From contig DCCG01000040.1 in NCBI GenBank assembly GCA_002314145.1, positions 53,985-117,984 on the forward strand: DNA of 64,000 bases, in the 5' to 3' direction. Positions 35,523-43,581 of the stretch are shown here, in pieces. Position numbers and translations under genes: made by a program. Origin of the DNA: Thalassolituus sp. UBA1087 (GTDB taxonomy: Bacteria > Pseudomonadota > Gammaproteobacteria > Pseudomonadales > Oceanobacteraceae). A model generated the notes under the pieces. It made no database searches and was not told the origin of the DNA. It was given only the letters and a program-made list of their open reading frames with translations. Every line of letters starts with the position of its first letter. Positions within the stretch are counted from its first letter, which is position 1.

Positions 35523-36587
35523 TTACTCTCCTTTGCTGATTTCGGCCAGTTGGGCCAGAGCGTCGGTGATCACCTTGTCGCCGGCCTGCAGGCCGGACAG
35601 CACTTCGATCTCACCGTTATGAAGGTTACCGGTGCGTACCTGACGCAGTTCCGGCTGGCCGTCATCCAGCACATACACAGAGGTCAGCTCTGAGCGCTTG
35701 AGGATGGCAGACTGTGGCAACAGGAGCACATCGCGTTCACCGGTCTGAACGCGGATTTTTGTCCACTGACCGGGATACAGAGGGCGGTTATCCGCCCCTG
35801 TGGTGCCGCTGCTGAGGTTGGCACGCAGACGCACGCTGTGGTGGGTGGCATCGGCAAAGGGATAGAGTACAACGCTTTCCGGCGCGACCGACTGTTCGCC
35901 GATACGCACGGTGACCTGATCAGCCGAACGGTACTGGCTGGCAATGCGCTGCGGTGCATCGGCCACGGCGCGCAGTTTATCCAGTGACAGGCCGGTCATC
36001 AGAGCCTGCCCGGGGTTGACCAGTTCGCCCAGCTCAACGTGGCGGGTTTTTACCAGACCAGCGTAGGGTGCTTTCACCTTGGTGTAGGCCAGCTGTTCTC
36101 TGGCCTGTGTCAGTGCTGCCTGCGCTGCTTTAACCGCCGCGGCCGCACTCTTGGCCCGGGCCGTGGTACTGTCGATTTCGCCTTTCGACAGGGTGCCCTG
36201 TTTATACAGACGGGTATTACGCTGCAGCAGTACCTGAGCGTCTTCATTCTGGGCTTTTGCCTGCGCCAGGTTGGCGTACGCCTGTTGCAGTTCAGCCTGT
36301 TGCTGGGTGTCGTCGATTTCCAGCAGCAGGGCGCCTTTTTCAACCTGATCATTCACATCGTAATAAACAGCTTTGATCGCACCACTGGTCTGGGCAGAAA
36401 TCGTACTTTCGTTGACGGCTTCCAGCGTTGCTTCCAGGTCGAAATACACAGGCACAGTGACGGGTTCCAGACTGACCGATTCCGCGGCCTGAGCCGTCGT
36501 GGGTAAGACAGCGGCCAGCAGACTGATCTGAAGGGCGCTTTTCAGGGAAGAGCGCAGAGTACGCTGACGAAATGATTGGCTGGACAT
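35523..36587 (-). CDS. RND efflux periplasmic adaptor
   Basis: About 354 residues, starting at the ATG at 36587, seven bases after AGGA; an upstream in-frame TTG is less likely. A signal peptide ends near AQA-AES. Membrane-fusion features follow: SGAIKAVYYDVNDQVEKGALLLEIDDT for the lipoyl half, a coiled coil rich in Gln/Ala/Lys and KVKAPYAGLVKTRHVELGELV for the return half. It works with the permease directly downstream. The operon promoter with an overlapping palindrome is visible upstream. Confidence 0.92.
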   Translation of the reverse strand: MSSQSFRQRTLRSSLKSALQISLLAAVLPTTAQAAESVSLEPVTVPVYFDLEATLEAVNESTISAQTSGAIKAVYYDVNDQVEKGALLLEIDDTQQQAELQQAYANLAQAKAQNEDAQVLLQRNTRLYKQGTLSKGEIDSTTARAKSAAAAVKAAQAALTQAREQLAYTKVKAPYAGLVKTRHVELGELVNPGQALMTGLSLDKLRAVADAPQRIASQYRSADQVTVRIGEQSVAPESVVLYPFADATHHSVRLRANLSSGTTGADNRPLYPGQWTKIRVQTGERDVLLLPQSAILKRSELTSVYVLDDGQPELRQVRTGNLHNGEIEVLSGLQAGDKVITDALAQLAEISKGE

Positions 36588-36655
36588 GAACAATTCCTCT
36601 TCGAATGTTGGCGGCCAAAGCGGGCTGAATGATTGGGCTTAACCAAATATTCCTG

Positions 36656-36685
36656 TATTAGAATATACTAATATGGCAATTGCAA
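36656..36685 (-). promoter_or_regulatory. Promoter with overlapping palindromic operator for the second RND operon
   Basis: On the minus strand a -35 TTGCAA (36680-36685) and a -10 TCTAAT (36657-36662) are 17 bases apart. The perfect inverted repeat TATTAG-N6-CTAATA (36656-36673) covers the -10 and much of the spacer. This arrangement suits repression by a TetR- or MarR-type dimer. No such regulator gene lies nearby. Confidence 0.65.
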
Positions 36686-36756
36686 GTCCTGCAGGGGCAG
36701 GCAGAGGCTTCCTGAGTCGAGTATAGGAGAGATAGAAAAGGTATAACTGACAGGTG

Positions 36757-37431
36757 TCAGGGGGAAAGCTGATCCGGGGCGGGATTTTCCCACTCTGCGG
36801 GAAGGCTGCTCCAATTGCCGTCTGGCGGGGGCGCCGTGAAGCTATGTTCACCATCGTCGTCCTTCCATTGCAGGGCCCAGGCGTGCAGATAGGTGCGGTC
36901 GGCGGCTGCACCGCCATAGCGCTGATCGCCATCAATGGGGCTGCCGAGGCTTTTCAAAGCCACCCGCAGCTGATGGGTTTTGCCGGTGTGCGGCATCAGC
37001 AGAAACAGCCGCCGTTTGGCGTTGTCGTCATAAACACTGACAAAGCGGGTGATAGCGGGGTTATGGGTGGAGCGCTTCAGCAGCCAGCTGCCATTGCGGC
37101 CTTTGACCATGTCGCCCTTAATCCAGCCCTGTTTCTTTTTCGGTTTGTGCTGGCTTTGCGCCAGATAGTATTTGCGGATGCGGTGGCGGGCAAATAAATC
37201 ACTCAGCCGCGCGGCGGTCTGGCTGTCTTTTGCCAGCAACAGCAGGCCGGACGTCACTTTGTCCAGCCGGTGCACAGGTAAGACCGGATAGCCAAGCTGC
37301 TCACTGAGTGTGACCACCAGGCCGGGCACGCCGTCTTCGGTGTGCATACTGCAGCCTTGCGGCTTACAGATAACCAGCCAGTGACTGGTTTCATGCACTA
37401 TCGTCAGCGGCGTGTTGGCTTGTTCAGACAC
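36757..37431 (-). CDS. RluA-family RNA pseudouridine synthase
   Basis: A 224-residue enzyme that isomerises uridine in RNA. The catalytic motif HRLDKVTSGLLLLAK contains the essential Asp. LPHTGKTHQLRVALKSLGSPIDGD-like sequence (here MPHTGKTHQLRVALKSLG) is the second family motif. There is no S4 domain, so it belongs to the short RluA-like group whose RNA target is uncertain. The GTG start at 37431 directly follows the stop of the small upstream gene (TGAGTG), so translation is probably coupled. Confidence 0.9.
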   Translation of the reverse strand: MSEQANTPLTIVHETSHWLVICKPQGCSMHTEDGVPGLVVTLSEQLGYPVLPVHRLDKVTSGLLLLAKDSQTAARLSDLFARHRIRKYYLAQSQHKPKKKQGWIKGDMVKGRNGSWLLKRSTHNPAITRFVSVYDDNAKRRLFLLMPHTGKTHQLRVALKSLGSPIDGDQRYGGAAADRTYLHAWALQWKDDDGEHSFTAPPPDGNWSSLPAEWENPAPDQLSP

Positions 37432-37584
37432 TCAGTAAGATTCCTGCTCCATAATTTCCAGCAGGCGGCGCACCAGTGCTTCAAATAATTGTGCTTCTTC
37501 GTTGTCTGCTGAGGCGTTCAGACTGTACATCAGACGTTCAATTTCAGCCCGTGACATGTAGCGTACGGCAACCGGCGTTGTCAT
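37432..37584 (-). CDS. Small 50-residue protein upstream of the pseudouridine synthase
   Basis: A short helical, acidic protein (MTTPVAVRYMSRAEIERLMY, then an NEEAQLFEALVRRLLEIMEQ helix). AAGGA lies six bases before the ATG and the stop abuts the GTG of the RluA-like gene. The spacing and ribosome site make it a convincing gene even though it is too short for routine ORF cut-offs. I do not recognise the family. Confidence 0.75.
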   Translation of the reverse strand: MTTPVAVRYMSRAEIERLMYSLNASADNEEAQLFEALVRRLLEIMEQESY

Positions 37585-37614
37585 GCGTTTTCCTTCCCGT
37601 AATTTCTGCCGCTG

Positions 37615-38160
37615 TCAGAAGCGGTAGCTGAGCAGCAGACTCTGGGTGGTGTAATCACCATCGTCCAGGCCTGCATAGCGGTTTTCGTCGTTATAATCCT
37701 GATCATCGTGCCAGCCAAAGGCAAAATCCAGGGTGATGGCACGATACTGAAAGCCGGCTCCTAACTGCCAGCCCCAGCCATTGAAGACCCGGTAGCGGTC
37801 TGAGGTGCCGCGCTGTACCCGGATTTTTTCATAATGCCAGGTGGGCCCGGTGTAGATCCGGGGGCCGGACTGAGCCAGCCCCCAGCCCCACATCAGCTGA
37901 GTCTCACCGCCCTGCAGGCGGACACCGTCCTCACCGTTAATGCGGTAAAGAATAAACCGTGAGGCTGCAATATTGCTCTGCGGGAATTCAGCAAAGACAG
38001 AAAATCCTGCCTGACTGCCGTCCGGCATCCATTGTGGTCCGCCGGCCAGATCGGCGCTGTAGCTGCCGACGCCCACCCGGAAGTTGGTGAAATCTTGTTC
38101 TGCATAACTGCTGGTCGCCGCCAGCAGAAGACTCAGTAACAGCACTCTGGGTGCAAGCAT
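37615..38160 (-). CDS. Outer membrane beta-barrel protein
   Basis: About 181 residues from the ATG at 38160 (AAGG eight bases upstream). The signal peptide is MLAPRVLLLSLLLAATSSYA. The mature part alternates hydrophobic and polar residues in beta strands rich in Trp, Tyr and Gly (ETQLMWGWGLAQSG, VFNGWGWQLGAGFQYRAI) and ends LLLSYRF with a terminal Phe, the signal for barrel assembly. It resembles small OmpA/OmpW-sized barrels of about eight strands. No specific family is recognised. Confidence 0.82.
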   Translation of the reverse strand: MLAPRVLLLSLLLAATSSYAEQDFTNFRVGVGSYSADLAGGPQWMPDGSQAGFSVFAEFPQSNIAASRFILYRINGEDGVRLQGGETQLMWGWGLAQSGPRIYTGPTWHYEKIRVQRGTSDRYRVFNGWGWQLGAGFQYRAITLDFAFGWHDDQDYNDENRYAGLDDGDYTTQSLLLSYRF

Positions 38161-38282
38161 CTGTACAGCCTTTTGTGAGAGGGTCAATTGGCCGCAAAGG
38201 CTATCCCAGGCCCGGGGGGATAGCAAGCAGCGGCAATCTTCTATACTCAGTGTTCACTCAGAGTAAAAATGAAAGGGCAGTA

Positions 38283-38693
38283 ATGAAGGCAGATGCGATA
38301 ATACCGGCGTTTCCCGCCCGCTGGCTGATGGCTGTTGTACTGGTTGTACTCATGCTACCGGCGGTGGCCGTCCGGGCTGAATCTTATGACCGCATTCCCG
38401 CGGACCCGGTGCAGGACGCCAAAGACAATTATGCGGCGCAGACGTATGAGTTTTCCGCCATTGAGTTTGAAGAAACGGTGGAATTGCCGGGCCTGGATGA
38501 GCGCCAGCAGCAGCTGGTGCGGCAGAAATATGCGGTGGCAATGCTGAATTACCGCTGGAAAACCTTTTCTAATATTGAAGATGATCCCCAACGCCTGTTC
38601 AATATGCGTCGTTACGCTACGCGCTATAACCGGATGTTGTGGAAATTACTCACCACCGAAAAGCGCAAAAATACATTCCGCTATCGCTACTGA
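38283..38693 (+). CDS. Exported protein of unknown function
   Basis: A 136-residue protein starting at the ATG at 38283, five bases after AAGGG; the open frame extends further upstream but without a ribosome site. The signal peptide (WLMAVVLVVLMLPAVAVRAES) is followed by a charged helical domain (FEETVELPGLDERQQQLVRQ, RYATRYNRMLWKLLTTEKRK). The mature protein is small, basic at its end and probably periplasmic. Unknown family. It lies just upstream of the YkgJ-type gene and may share its transcript. Confidence 0.8.
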   Translation: MKADAIIPAFPARWLMAVVLVVLMLPAVAVRAESYDRIPADPVQDAKDNYAAQTYEFSAIEFEETVELPGLDERQQQLVRQKYAVAMLNYRWKTFSNIEDDPQRLFNMRRYATRYNRMLWKLLTTEKRKNTFRYRY

Positions 38694-38715
38694 GTGGCTG
38701 CCGGAGATCTCTGTT

Positions 38716-38964
38716 TTGCAATGTCGAGAAGGCTGCGGTGCCTGTTGTATCGCACCGTCCATATCCTCACCGATTCCGGGTATGCCGGATGGAAAACCCG
38801 CCGGCGTACGCTGTGTTCAGCTGGACGAAAATAATCTGTGTAAGCTGTTTGGCCTGCCGCAAAGGCCCGCTGTGTGCGGGCGCTTTGAAGCGGAAGAGGC
38901 GGTGTGTGGCAACAACCGGGAAGAAGCGCTGATCATTATTGAGGAACTGGAGCGCATTACCTGA
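38716..38964 (+). CDS. YkgJ-family cysteine cluster protein
   Basis: An 82-residue protein likely starting at TTG (38716), nine bases after GGAG; the family typically begins with a Met-x-Cys-Arg pattern, which fits (MQCREGCGACCIAPSI). The Cx3CxxCC cluster at the N-terminus plus later Cys in VRCVQLDENNLCKLF and AVCGRF form the presumed zinc or iron-sulfur site. The role is unknown. The open frame upstream of 38716 overlaps the preceding gene and is unlikely to be translated. Confidence 0.85.
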   Translation: MQCREGCGACCIAPSISSPIPGMPDGKPAGVRCVQLDENNLCKLFGLPQRPAVCGRFEAEEAVCGNNREEALIIIEELERIT

Positions 38965-38982
38965 CGACACAGGGAATCCGTA

Positions 38983-40593
38983 TCAGAGCCGGAATTTGCC
39001 CACCATGGTCGTCAGGTGGTTGGCCATGGTGACCAGTTTTTTGGATATCGCCGTGGTTTTTTCGGCACAGGCTTCGGTATTCAGGGAATGCTGGCTGATG
39101 GTATCAATACCGCGCGATACATTTTGCCCCAGCTCGACCTGAGACTGCATGCGTTTGAGGGTTTCGGCATTGAGCTCGCTCATGCGGTCAACATGCTGCG
39201 TCATGCTGTGCAGGGCCTCGGCGGCTTCTTTTACCCGCTCGGAACCGGCACCGGCGATGGTCTGTGCTGTTTCCATGGAATTCACGGCATCGCGCGCACG
39301 GCTTTGCAGGGCTTCCACCATGGCTTCGATTTCCTGAGTGGATTCATGGGTGCGCTGTGACAGCGAGCGGACTTCATCCGCGACCACGGCAAAGCCGCGC
39401 CCGGATTCACCGGCCCGGGCCGCTTCAATGGCAGCATTCAGCGCCAGCAGGTTAGTCTGCTCGGCGATGCCTTTAATCACTTCCAGTACGCCACCCACAT
39501 TATTGCTCTGCTCGTCGAGGCTGGTAATAACCCCGGTGGTGGTCTGTATGGCGTCATTCATTTTCTGGATATTGGCCGAGGCTTCATCGGTTTTACTGAC
39601 CCCGTGATGGGCCACCACTTTGGCTTCAGCAGAGGCTTCGCTGCTGTGTTCGGCATTTTCCATAACCAGACGGATACTTTCATGCAGCTCTTCAATGGCA
39701 CGCTGAATGTCGGATGTTTCTGCTTTCTGTGATTGCGCCGCCTGCAGTGACTCAGAAGAGGATTCATCAATATCCTGGGCGGCGTGTTCCAGTTCTGCCG
39801 AGGTCTGCACCACGCGGCGCAGGGAATCCGAGAGCTTTTCAATCATATGATTGAGGGCGCGGCCGGTGCTGCCGATTTCATCGTTACTGCTGACCGCCAC
39901 GGTCTGGGTCAGATCGGAATCTTCGTCCATGGTGGTTAACGTCTGGTGCATACGGCGCACCGGAGTGATGACCACTTTGCGCAGCAACAGCGAAAGTACG
40001 ATCAGCGCGGCGATAAACATGGCGGCCTGAATCAATCCCATGCGCAGCATGTTTTTGAAAATATGGGCATCCATTTCATGCAGCGAATAGCTGATGCGGA
40101 TGGCGCCCAGAACATCGCCGTCTTCGGCCTGGTGGCAGCCCAGGCAATTGGTGCCGCGGTAATCTTCGTAAGCGTACACCGGCGTTACCAGCGTCATGAT
40201 GTGGCCGTTTTCATCGTTGGTTGTGATCAGGGTCTCTTCGCCCTGCAGGGCCCGTTCTTCGAGCTCATCACGGGGGTATTCGTGTTCCAGCCCTTTGCCA
40301 TAAAACTTGTCTATCTGGGGCGCGCGGATCATGCGCGCTTCGACGATAACGTCGTCGGAGAGGAGTTTGGTGCGCACCATTTCACGGTTGGCAATGGCCC
40401 CGGAAATCATCAGCATATTCATGGTATCCAGATAACCCGATGCCTTGTCCTTCAGCTGGCTGTGCGCCATATCTTCACTCATATTGCGCTCAGAGTTCAC
40501 AGCAACACTGATCACGACAATCAGCACGAGCAGAAAAATACTGCCTAATGCCAGATAGACTTTGTGCTGAATGGACAGGTTGTTAACCTTCAT
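38983..40593 (-). CDS. Chemoreceptor with a CxxCH haem-binding motif in its sensor domain
   Basis: A 536-residue methyl-accepting protein. TM1 is at about residues 12-32, the periplasmic domain at 33-184, TM2 at 185-205, then HAMP and the signalling helices with the tip VIKGIAEQTNLLALNAAIEA and RGFAVVADEVRSLS. The periplasmic part contains TNCLGCHQAEDG, a single covalent c-type haem motif (Cys150, Cys153, His154), followed by DVLGAIRISYSL, which resembles haem-containing sensors. Such receptors are thought to sense redox state or gases. AAGGG precedes the ATG. No electron-transfer gene lies beside it. Confidence 0.93.
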   Translation of the reverse strand: MKVNNLSIQHKVYLALGSIFLLVLIVVISVAVNSERNMSEDMAHSQLKDKASGYLDTMNMLMISGAIANREMVRTKLLSDDVIVEARMIRAPQIDKFYGKGLEHEYPRDELEERALQGEETLITTNDENGHIMTLVTPVYAYEDYRGTNCLGCHQAEDGDVLGAIRISYSLHEMDAHIFKNMLRMGLIQAAMFIAALIVLSLLLRKVVITPVRRMHQTLTTMDEDSDLTQTVAVSSNDEIGSTGRALNHMIEKLSDSLRRVVQTSAELEHAAQDIDESSSESLQAAQSQKAETSDIQRAIEELHESIRLVMENAEHSSEASAEAKVVAHHGVSKTDEASANIQKMNDAIQTTTGVITSLDEQSNNVGGVLEVIKGIAEQTNLLALNAAIEAARAGESGRGFAVVADEVRSLSQRTHESTQEIEAMVEALQSRARDAVNSMETAQTIAGAGSERVKEAAEALHSMTQHVDRMSELNAETLKRMQSQVELGQNVSRGIDTISQHSLNTEACAEKTTAISKKLVTMANHLTTMVGKFRL

Positions 40594-40685
40594 GAATAAC
40601 CCTTTATTGCTGGTTGTTATCTAAAGCGCTTTACATAAGCCTAGAACATGGGCCAGAGATTGCCTTATGAGGAGCCAAAAGAAGT

Positions 40686-41006
40686 ATGTATAAAATCGTA
40701 TATTTTGTGCCGGAGAGCCATCTGGAAGAGGTAAAGAATGCGGTGTTTGCTGCCGGTGCCGGAAAAATCGGCGACTACGAACACTGCTGCTGGCAAACAG
40801 AAGGGGAAGGGCAGTTCCGCCCGTCAGCGGCGGCCAACCCCTTTATAGGCCGTGCCGGCGAGCTGGAAAAGGTCAGAGAATATCGGGTTGAACTGGTGTG
40901 TGCCGACGACTGTATCCGCACTGCGATTGCCGCGCTGAAGGCGGCTCACCCCTACGAAGAACCGGCCTATGATGTCATGCTGCTGGTTGATCCGGACGCC
41001 CTCTGA
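40686..41006 (+). CDS. YqfO/NIF3-like C-terminal-domain protein
   Basis: A 106-residue protein. It starts MYKIVYFVPESHLEEVKNAV, has FAAGAGKIGDYEHCCWQTEG, GQFRP and the C-terminal AHPYEEPAYDVMLL, the hallmark of the inserted domain of NIF3-like proteins (YqfO). Here the domain stands alone. The fold is related to the PII/CutA group and may bind metal or nucleotide, but no activity is proven. AGGAG precedes the ATG by about eleven bases. Confidence 0.9.
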   Translation: MYKIVYFVPESHLEEVKNAVFAAGAGKIGDYEHCCWQTEGEGQFRPSAAANPFIGRAGELEKVREYRVELVCADDCIRTAIAALKAAHPYEEPAYDVMLLVDPDAL

Positions 41007-41014
41007 TACAGCTT

Positions 41015-41560
41015 TTACTCAGCTTTACGATAGGGCGTGCGGATATCGAATACGTGCGCCGGCTGGCCGGCAGAATCATTATTCAGCCACAGATTCAGGG
41101 TCTCGTTGACCGTGGGAAAGGCCATCTCATCCCAGGGAATATCGTCCGGGCTGAATAAACGTACTTCCAGGCTTTCTTCGCCGATACCAAAATCCGGTTG
41201 CTCCAGATGGGCAAGAAAAAAGATATGCACCTGATCGATATGCGGCACGGTAATTACACTGAACAGTGACCGGATGCTGACATCTGCCAGCGCCTCTTCA
41301 CGGGTTTCGCGCAGGGCGGCTTCTTCGGTGCTTTCCCCGTTTTCCATAAAACCGGCGGGCAGCGTCCAGAATCCGCGTCTGGGTTCGATGGCGCGGCGGC
41401 ACAGCAGCACCTGGCCGCGGTGCACCGGGATGGTACCGGCGACGATTCTGGGATTCTGGTAAAAAATGGTCTCACAGCTGGGGCAGACATGGCGCTCACG
41501 GTTGTCACCGTCAGGCACCGTGATAACCAGCTCAGAGGCGCATTGGCTGCAGTATTTCAT
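41015..41560 (-). CDS. Nudix hydrolase with N-terminal zinc ribbon
   Basis: A 181-residue protein. Two Cys pairs (YCSQC, HVCPSC) form a zinc ribbon as in NudC-related proteins. The Nudix box reads GFMENGESTEEAALRETREE, keeping the catalytic Glu residues; the final conserved Gly of the box is not kept. Likely substrates are dinucleotides such as NADH or ADP-ribose, or other nucleoside diphosphates. AAGG lies seven bases before the ATG. It is convergent with the YqfO-like gene. Confidence 0.9.
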   Translation of the reverse strand: MKYCSQCASELVITVPDGDNRERHVCPSCETIFYQNPRIVAGTIPVHRGQVLLCRRAIEPRRGFWTLPAGFMENGESTEEAALRETREEALADVSIRSLFSVITVPHIDQVHIFFLAHLEQPDFGIGEESLEVRLFSPDDIPWDEMAFPTVNETLNLWLNNDSAGQPAHVFDIRTPYRKAE

Positions 41561-41596
41561 GGCGGAGCCTTACTGAAGAACAATGCGCAGAGTATG

Positions 41597-41926
41597 TCAG
41601 GAGTTGGCTATTAAAGGGAAGCTGATGATAGACGCGGTGTTTTCCCGGCGCTGGGCAGACAGCTCATCTGAGGGCGTGTTCAGTGCTTCCATCAGGGAAT
41701 GCAGGCGGTCGTTCATCAGGGCTGAAATACGGATGCAGGCCGACATCGGGTTACTGGCCAGGCGGCGTTCGGCATCAATACGGAACTGCAGACCCCGCAG
41801 GCGGCGCTGTATCTCGTCCGGGGCCCCGGCAATGGTGTCCTCGATCAGAGTCTGGCGCAGAGTTTCCAGTTTTTCCGGATTTTTCTCAGCCAGATTTCTA
41901 AGTTCTTCAAAGGAAGGCAGATCCAT
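41597..41926 (-). CDS. DUF3135 family protein
   Basis: A 109-residue helical protein matching DUF3135: MDLPSFEELRNLAEKNPEKL at the start, then APDEIQRRLRGLQFRIDAERR and a NPMSACIRISALMNDRLHSL helix. It is cytoplasmic, with no known function. GGAG lies seven bases before the ATG. It sits immediately upstream of the zinc-ribbon Nudix gene's end on the same strand but is likely separately expressed. Confidence 0.88.
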   Translation of the reverse strand: MDLPSFEELRNLAEKNPEKLETLRQTLIEDTIAGAPDEIQRRLRGLQFRIDAERRLASNPMSACIRISALMNDRLHSLMEALNTPSDELSAQRRENTASIISFPLIANS

Positions 41927-42197
41927 AAGTCAGCTCCAGAGTTCTTTGTTCGCATTTTCTGGAAACTAGTCTACCGAAAAATCATGAGCGTCAATACTTC
42001 CACGGTCAGCAATGTCAGGTTCTCTAACTCACTGAAATGTAAGATAAAATTAAAATTATCCGCAGGGCTTAAAAATAAAAAGTGGTTTAAAAACAAGCTG
42101 TTAAGTAAACGTTTTGACGCAGTAAGTAACAATTTTTTGTCGCCTGCAGCAGTGGTTGTCAGGTTTTATAACAAATCAGTATAAAGAAAAGGCGTTC

Positions 42198-42821
42198 ATG
42201 ACCTCCGGTAATAGTCTGGCCCCGTTCGGCGGCCGGCAGTACAATAACGACATGAAACCGTCTCTATCCGAATACCTGCAGCAGCGCTTAGATCAGCATC
42301 GGCCACGGCGCATACAGCAGCCGGAACTGGCAGAAGCAGGGGTGCTGGTGGCGCTGACCGACGAAGATGATCCCCACCTGTTGCTCACCCTGCGTTCCGT
42401 CAATCTCTCGTCGCACCGCGGCGAAGTGGCCTTTCCCGGCGGCAAACGTGACCCGGAAGACCGCGATATCATTGCCACAGCACTGCGCGAAGCCCATGAA
42501 GAAGTGGCACTGGCGGCACAGGACGTTCAGGTGCTGGGCGAACTGGATCAGGTGGTTTCCCGCTTTGGCTATCTGATTACCCCGGTGCTGGCCGTGGTGC
42601 CGCCAGGGCTGGATTATCAGCCCAATCCGGCGGAACTGGATGCTGTGTTTATGGCGCCGCTGGATCTGTTCCGTCAGCCGCCCGCTGAATATTTTGAGCG
42701 CGGCACAACCTCAATCCCCAGTTACCGTTATGAGAACTTCCATATCTGGGGGCTGACCGCCATGATGATCGCCGAGATGATGAACAATCTGTGGGACGGT
42801 AATATTCCTTTCCGCATCTGA
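42198..42821 (+). CDS. CoA pyrophosphatase-type Nudix hydrolase
   Basis: A 207-residue enzyme. The UPF0035/CoA motif LLLTLRSVNLSSHRGEVAFPGG immediately precedes a complete Nudix box (GKRDPEDRDIIATALREAHEE). This combination marks NudL/PCD1-type enzymes that split coenzyme A into phosphopantetheine and ADP. AAAAGG lies five bases before the ATG at 42198; a later ATG at 42252 is possible but has no such site. It is the first of four closely spaced genes ending with purT. Confidence 0.92.
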   Translation: MTSGNSLAPFGGRQYNNDMKPSLSEYLQQRLDQHRPRRIQQPELAEAGVLVALTDEDDPHLLLTLRSVNLSSHRGEVAFPGGKRDPEDRDIIATALREAHEEVALAAQDVQVLGELDQVVSRFGYLITPVLAVVPPGLDYQPNPAELDAVFMAPLDLFRQPPAEYFERGTTSIPSYRYENFHIWGLTAMMIAEMMNNLWDGNIPFRI

Positions 42822-42837
42822 AGGCACAGGAGCCACT

Positions 42838-43362
42838 ATGTTTTACCGCTTGGGAGACCGTTGCCCGGTCAAAGGTGATGACGTATTCGTTGCTGACAAC
42901 GCCAGGGTGATTGGCAGTGTGGAGCTCCAGCACCAGAGCAGCGTCTGGTTCGGGGTGGTGATCCGCGGCGACAATCATCCGATTACCATCGGTGAGGCCA
43001 GCAATGTGCAGGATAATGCGGTCCTGCATACCGATGCCGGCATACCACTGACGCTCGGTAGAGGCGTCACCGTCGGACATCAGGCCATGCTGCACGGCTG
43101 CACGGTGGGCGATTATTCGCTGATCGGTATTCAGGCGGTGGTTCTCAACGGCGCCAGAATCGGCAGGCACTGTATTATCGGCGCCAATGCACTGGTGCCG
43201 GAAGGCATGGACATTCCGGATGGTTCCCTGGTGGTCGGTTCTCCGGCCGTTATCAAACGCACCCTGAGTGAACCACAGAAACAGCTGCTGGAAGCCAGCG
43301 CTGCCCATTATGTGCATAATGCCCGCCGTTATATGGATTCCCTGCAGGAGGTTGAACTCTGA
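42838..43362 (+). CDS. Gamma-carbonic-anhydrase-like hexapeptide protein (YrdA type)
   Basis: A 174-residue left-handed beta-helix protein built of hexapeptide repeats (for example VFVADNARVIGSVELQHQSS, SVWFGVVIRGDNHPITIGEA). The zinc-ligand positions appear as LHTDAG and VGHQAMLHGC, as in gamma carbonic anhydrases. It is a trimeric cytoplasmic protein; many YrdA proteins show little anhydrase activity. Its stop overlaps the DUF1289 start by one base (TGATG). Confidence 0.92.
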   Translation: MFYRLGDRCPVKGDDVFVADNARVIGSVELQHQSSVWFGVVIRGDNHPITIGEASNVQDNAVLHTDAGIPLTLGRGVTVGHQAMLHGCTVGDYSLIGIQAVVLNGARIGRHCIIGANALVPEGMDIPDGSLVVGSPAVIKRTLSEPQKQLLEASAAHYVHNARRYMDSLQEVEL

Positions 43363-43565
43363 TGGCGGCGGTAAAATCTCCCTGCGTCAACATCTGCGCG
43401 CTGGATGACAATAACATCTGCATTGGCTGTCAGCGCAGCGGCGAGGAAATATCCCGCTGGGGCAGTTACAGTGATGATGAAAAACGCGAAGTGTTAAAAA
43501 ACGTGGCCCGGCGTGAGCAGGCCGCAATGAACTTTATGCCAGTTTCTGGCGTAACCAAATCCTGA
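43362..43565 (+). CDS. DUF1289 small Cys-rich protein
   Basis: A 67-residue protein with the DUF1289 pattern: SPCVNICALDDNNICIGCQR gives four Cys (C-x3-C-x8-C-x2-C spacing), then GEEISRWGSYSDDEKREVL. It probably binds a metal or an iron-sulfur cluster; the function is unknown. It is translationally coupled to the gamma-carbonic-anhydrase-like gene and lies 16 bases before purT. Confidence 0.92.
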   Translation: MAAVKSPCVNICALDDNNICIGCQRSGEEISRWGSYSDDEKREVLKNVARREQAAMNFMPVSGVTKS

Positions 43566-43581
43566 ATTTTCTGGAAATTTT

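Noticed and set aside
37432..37584. The small protein plus RluA-type gene as a toxin-antitoxin pair
   Set aside because: The downstream product is a clear pseudouridine synthase; coupling alone does not suggest a toxin system.
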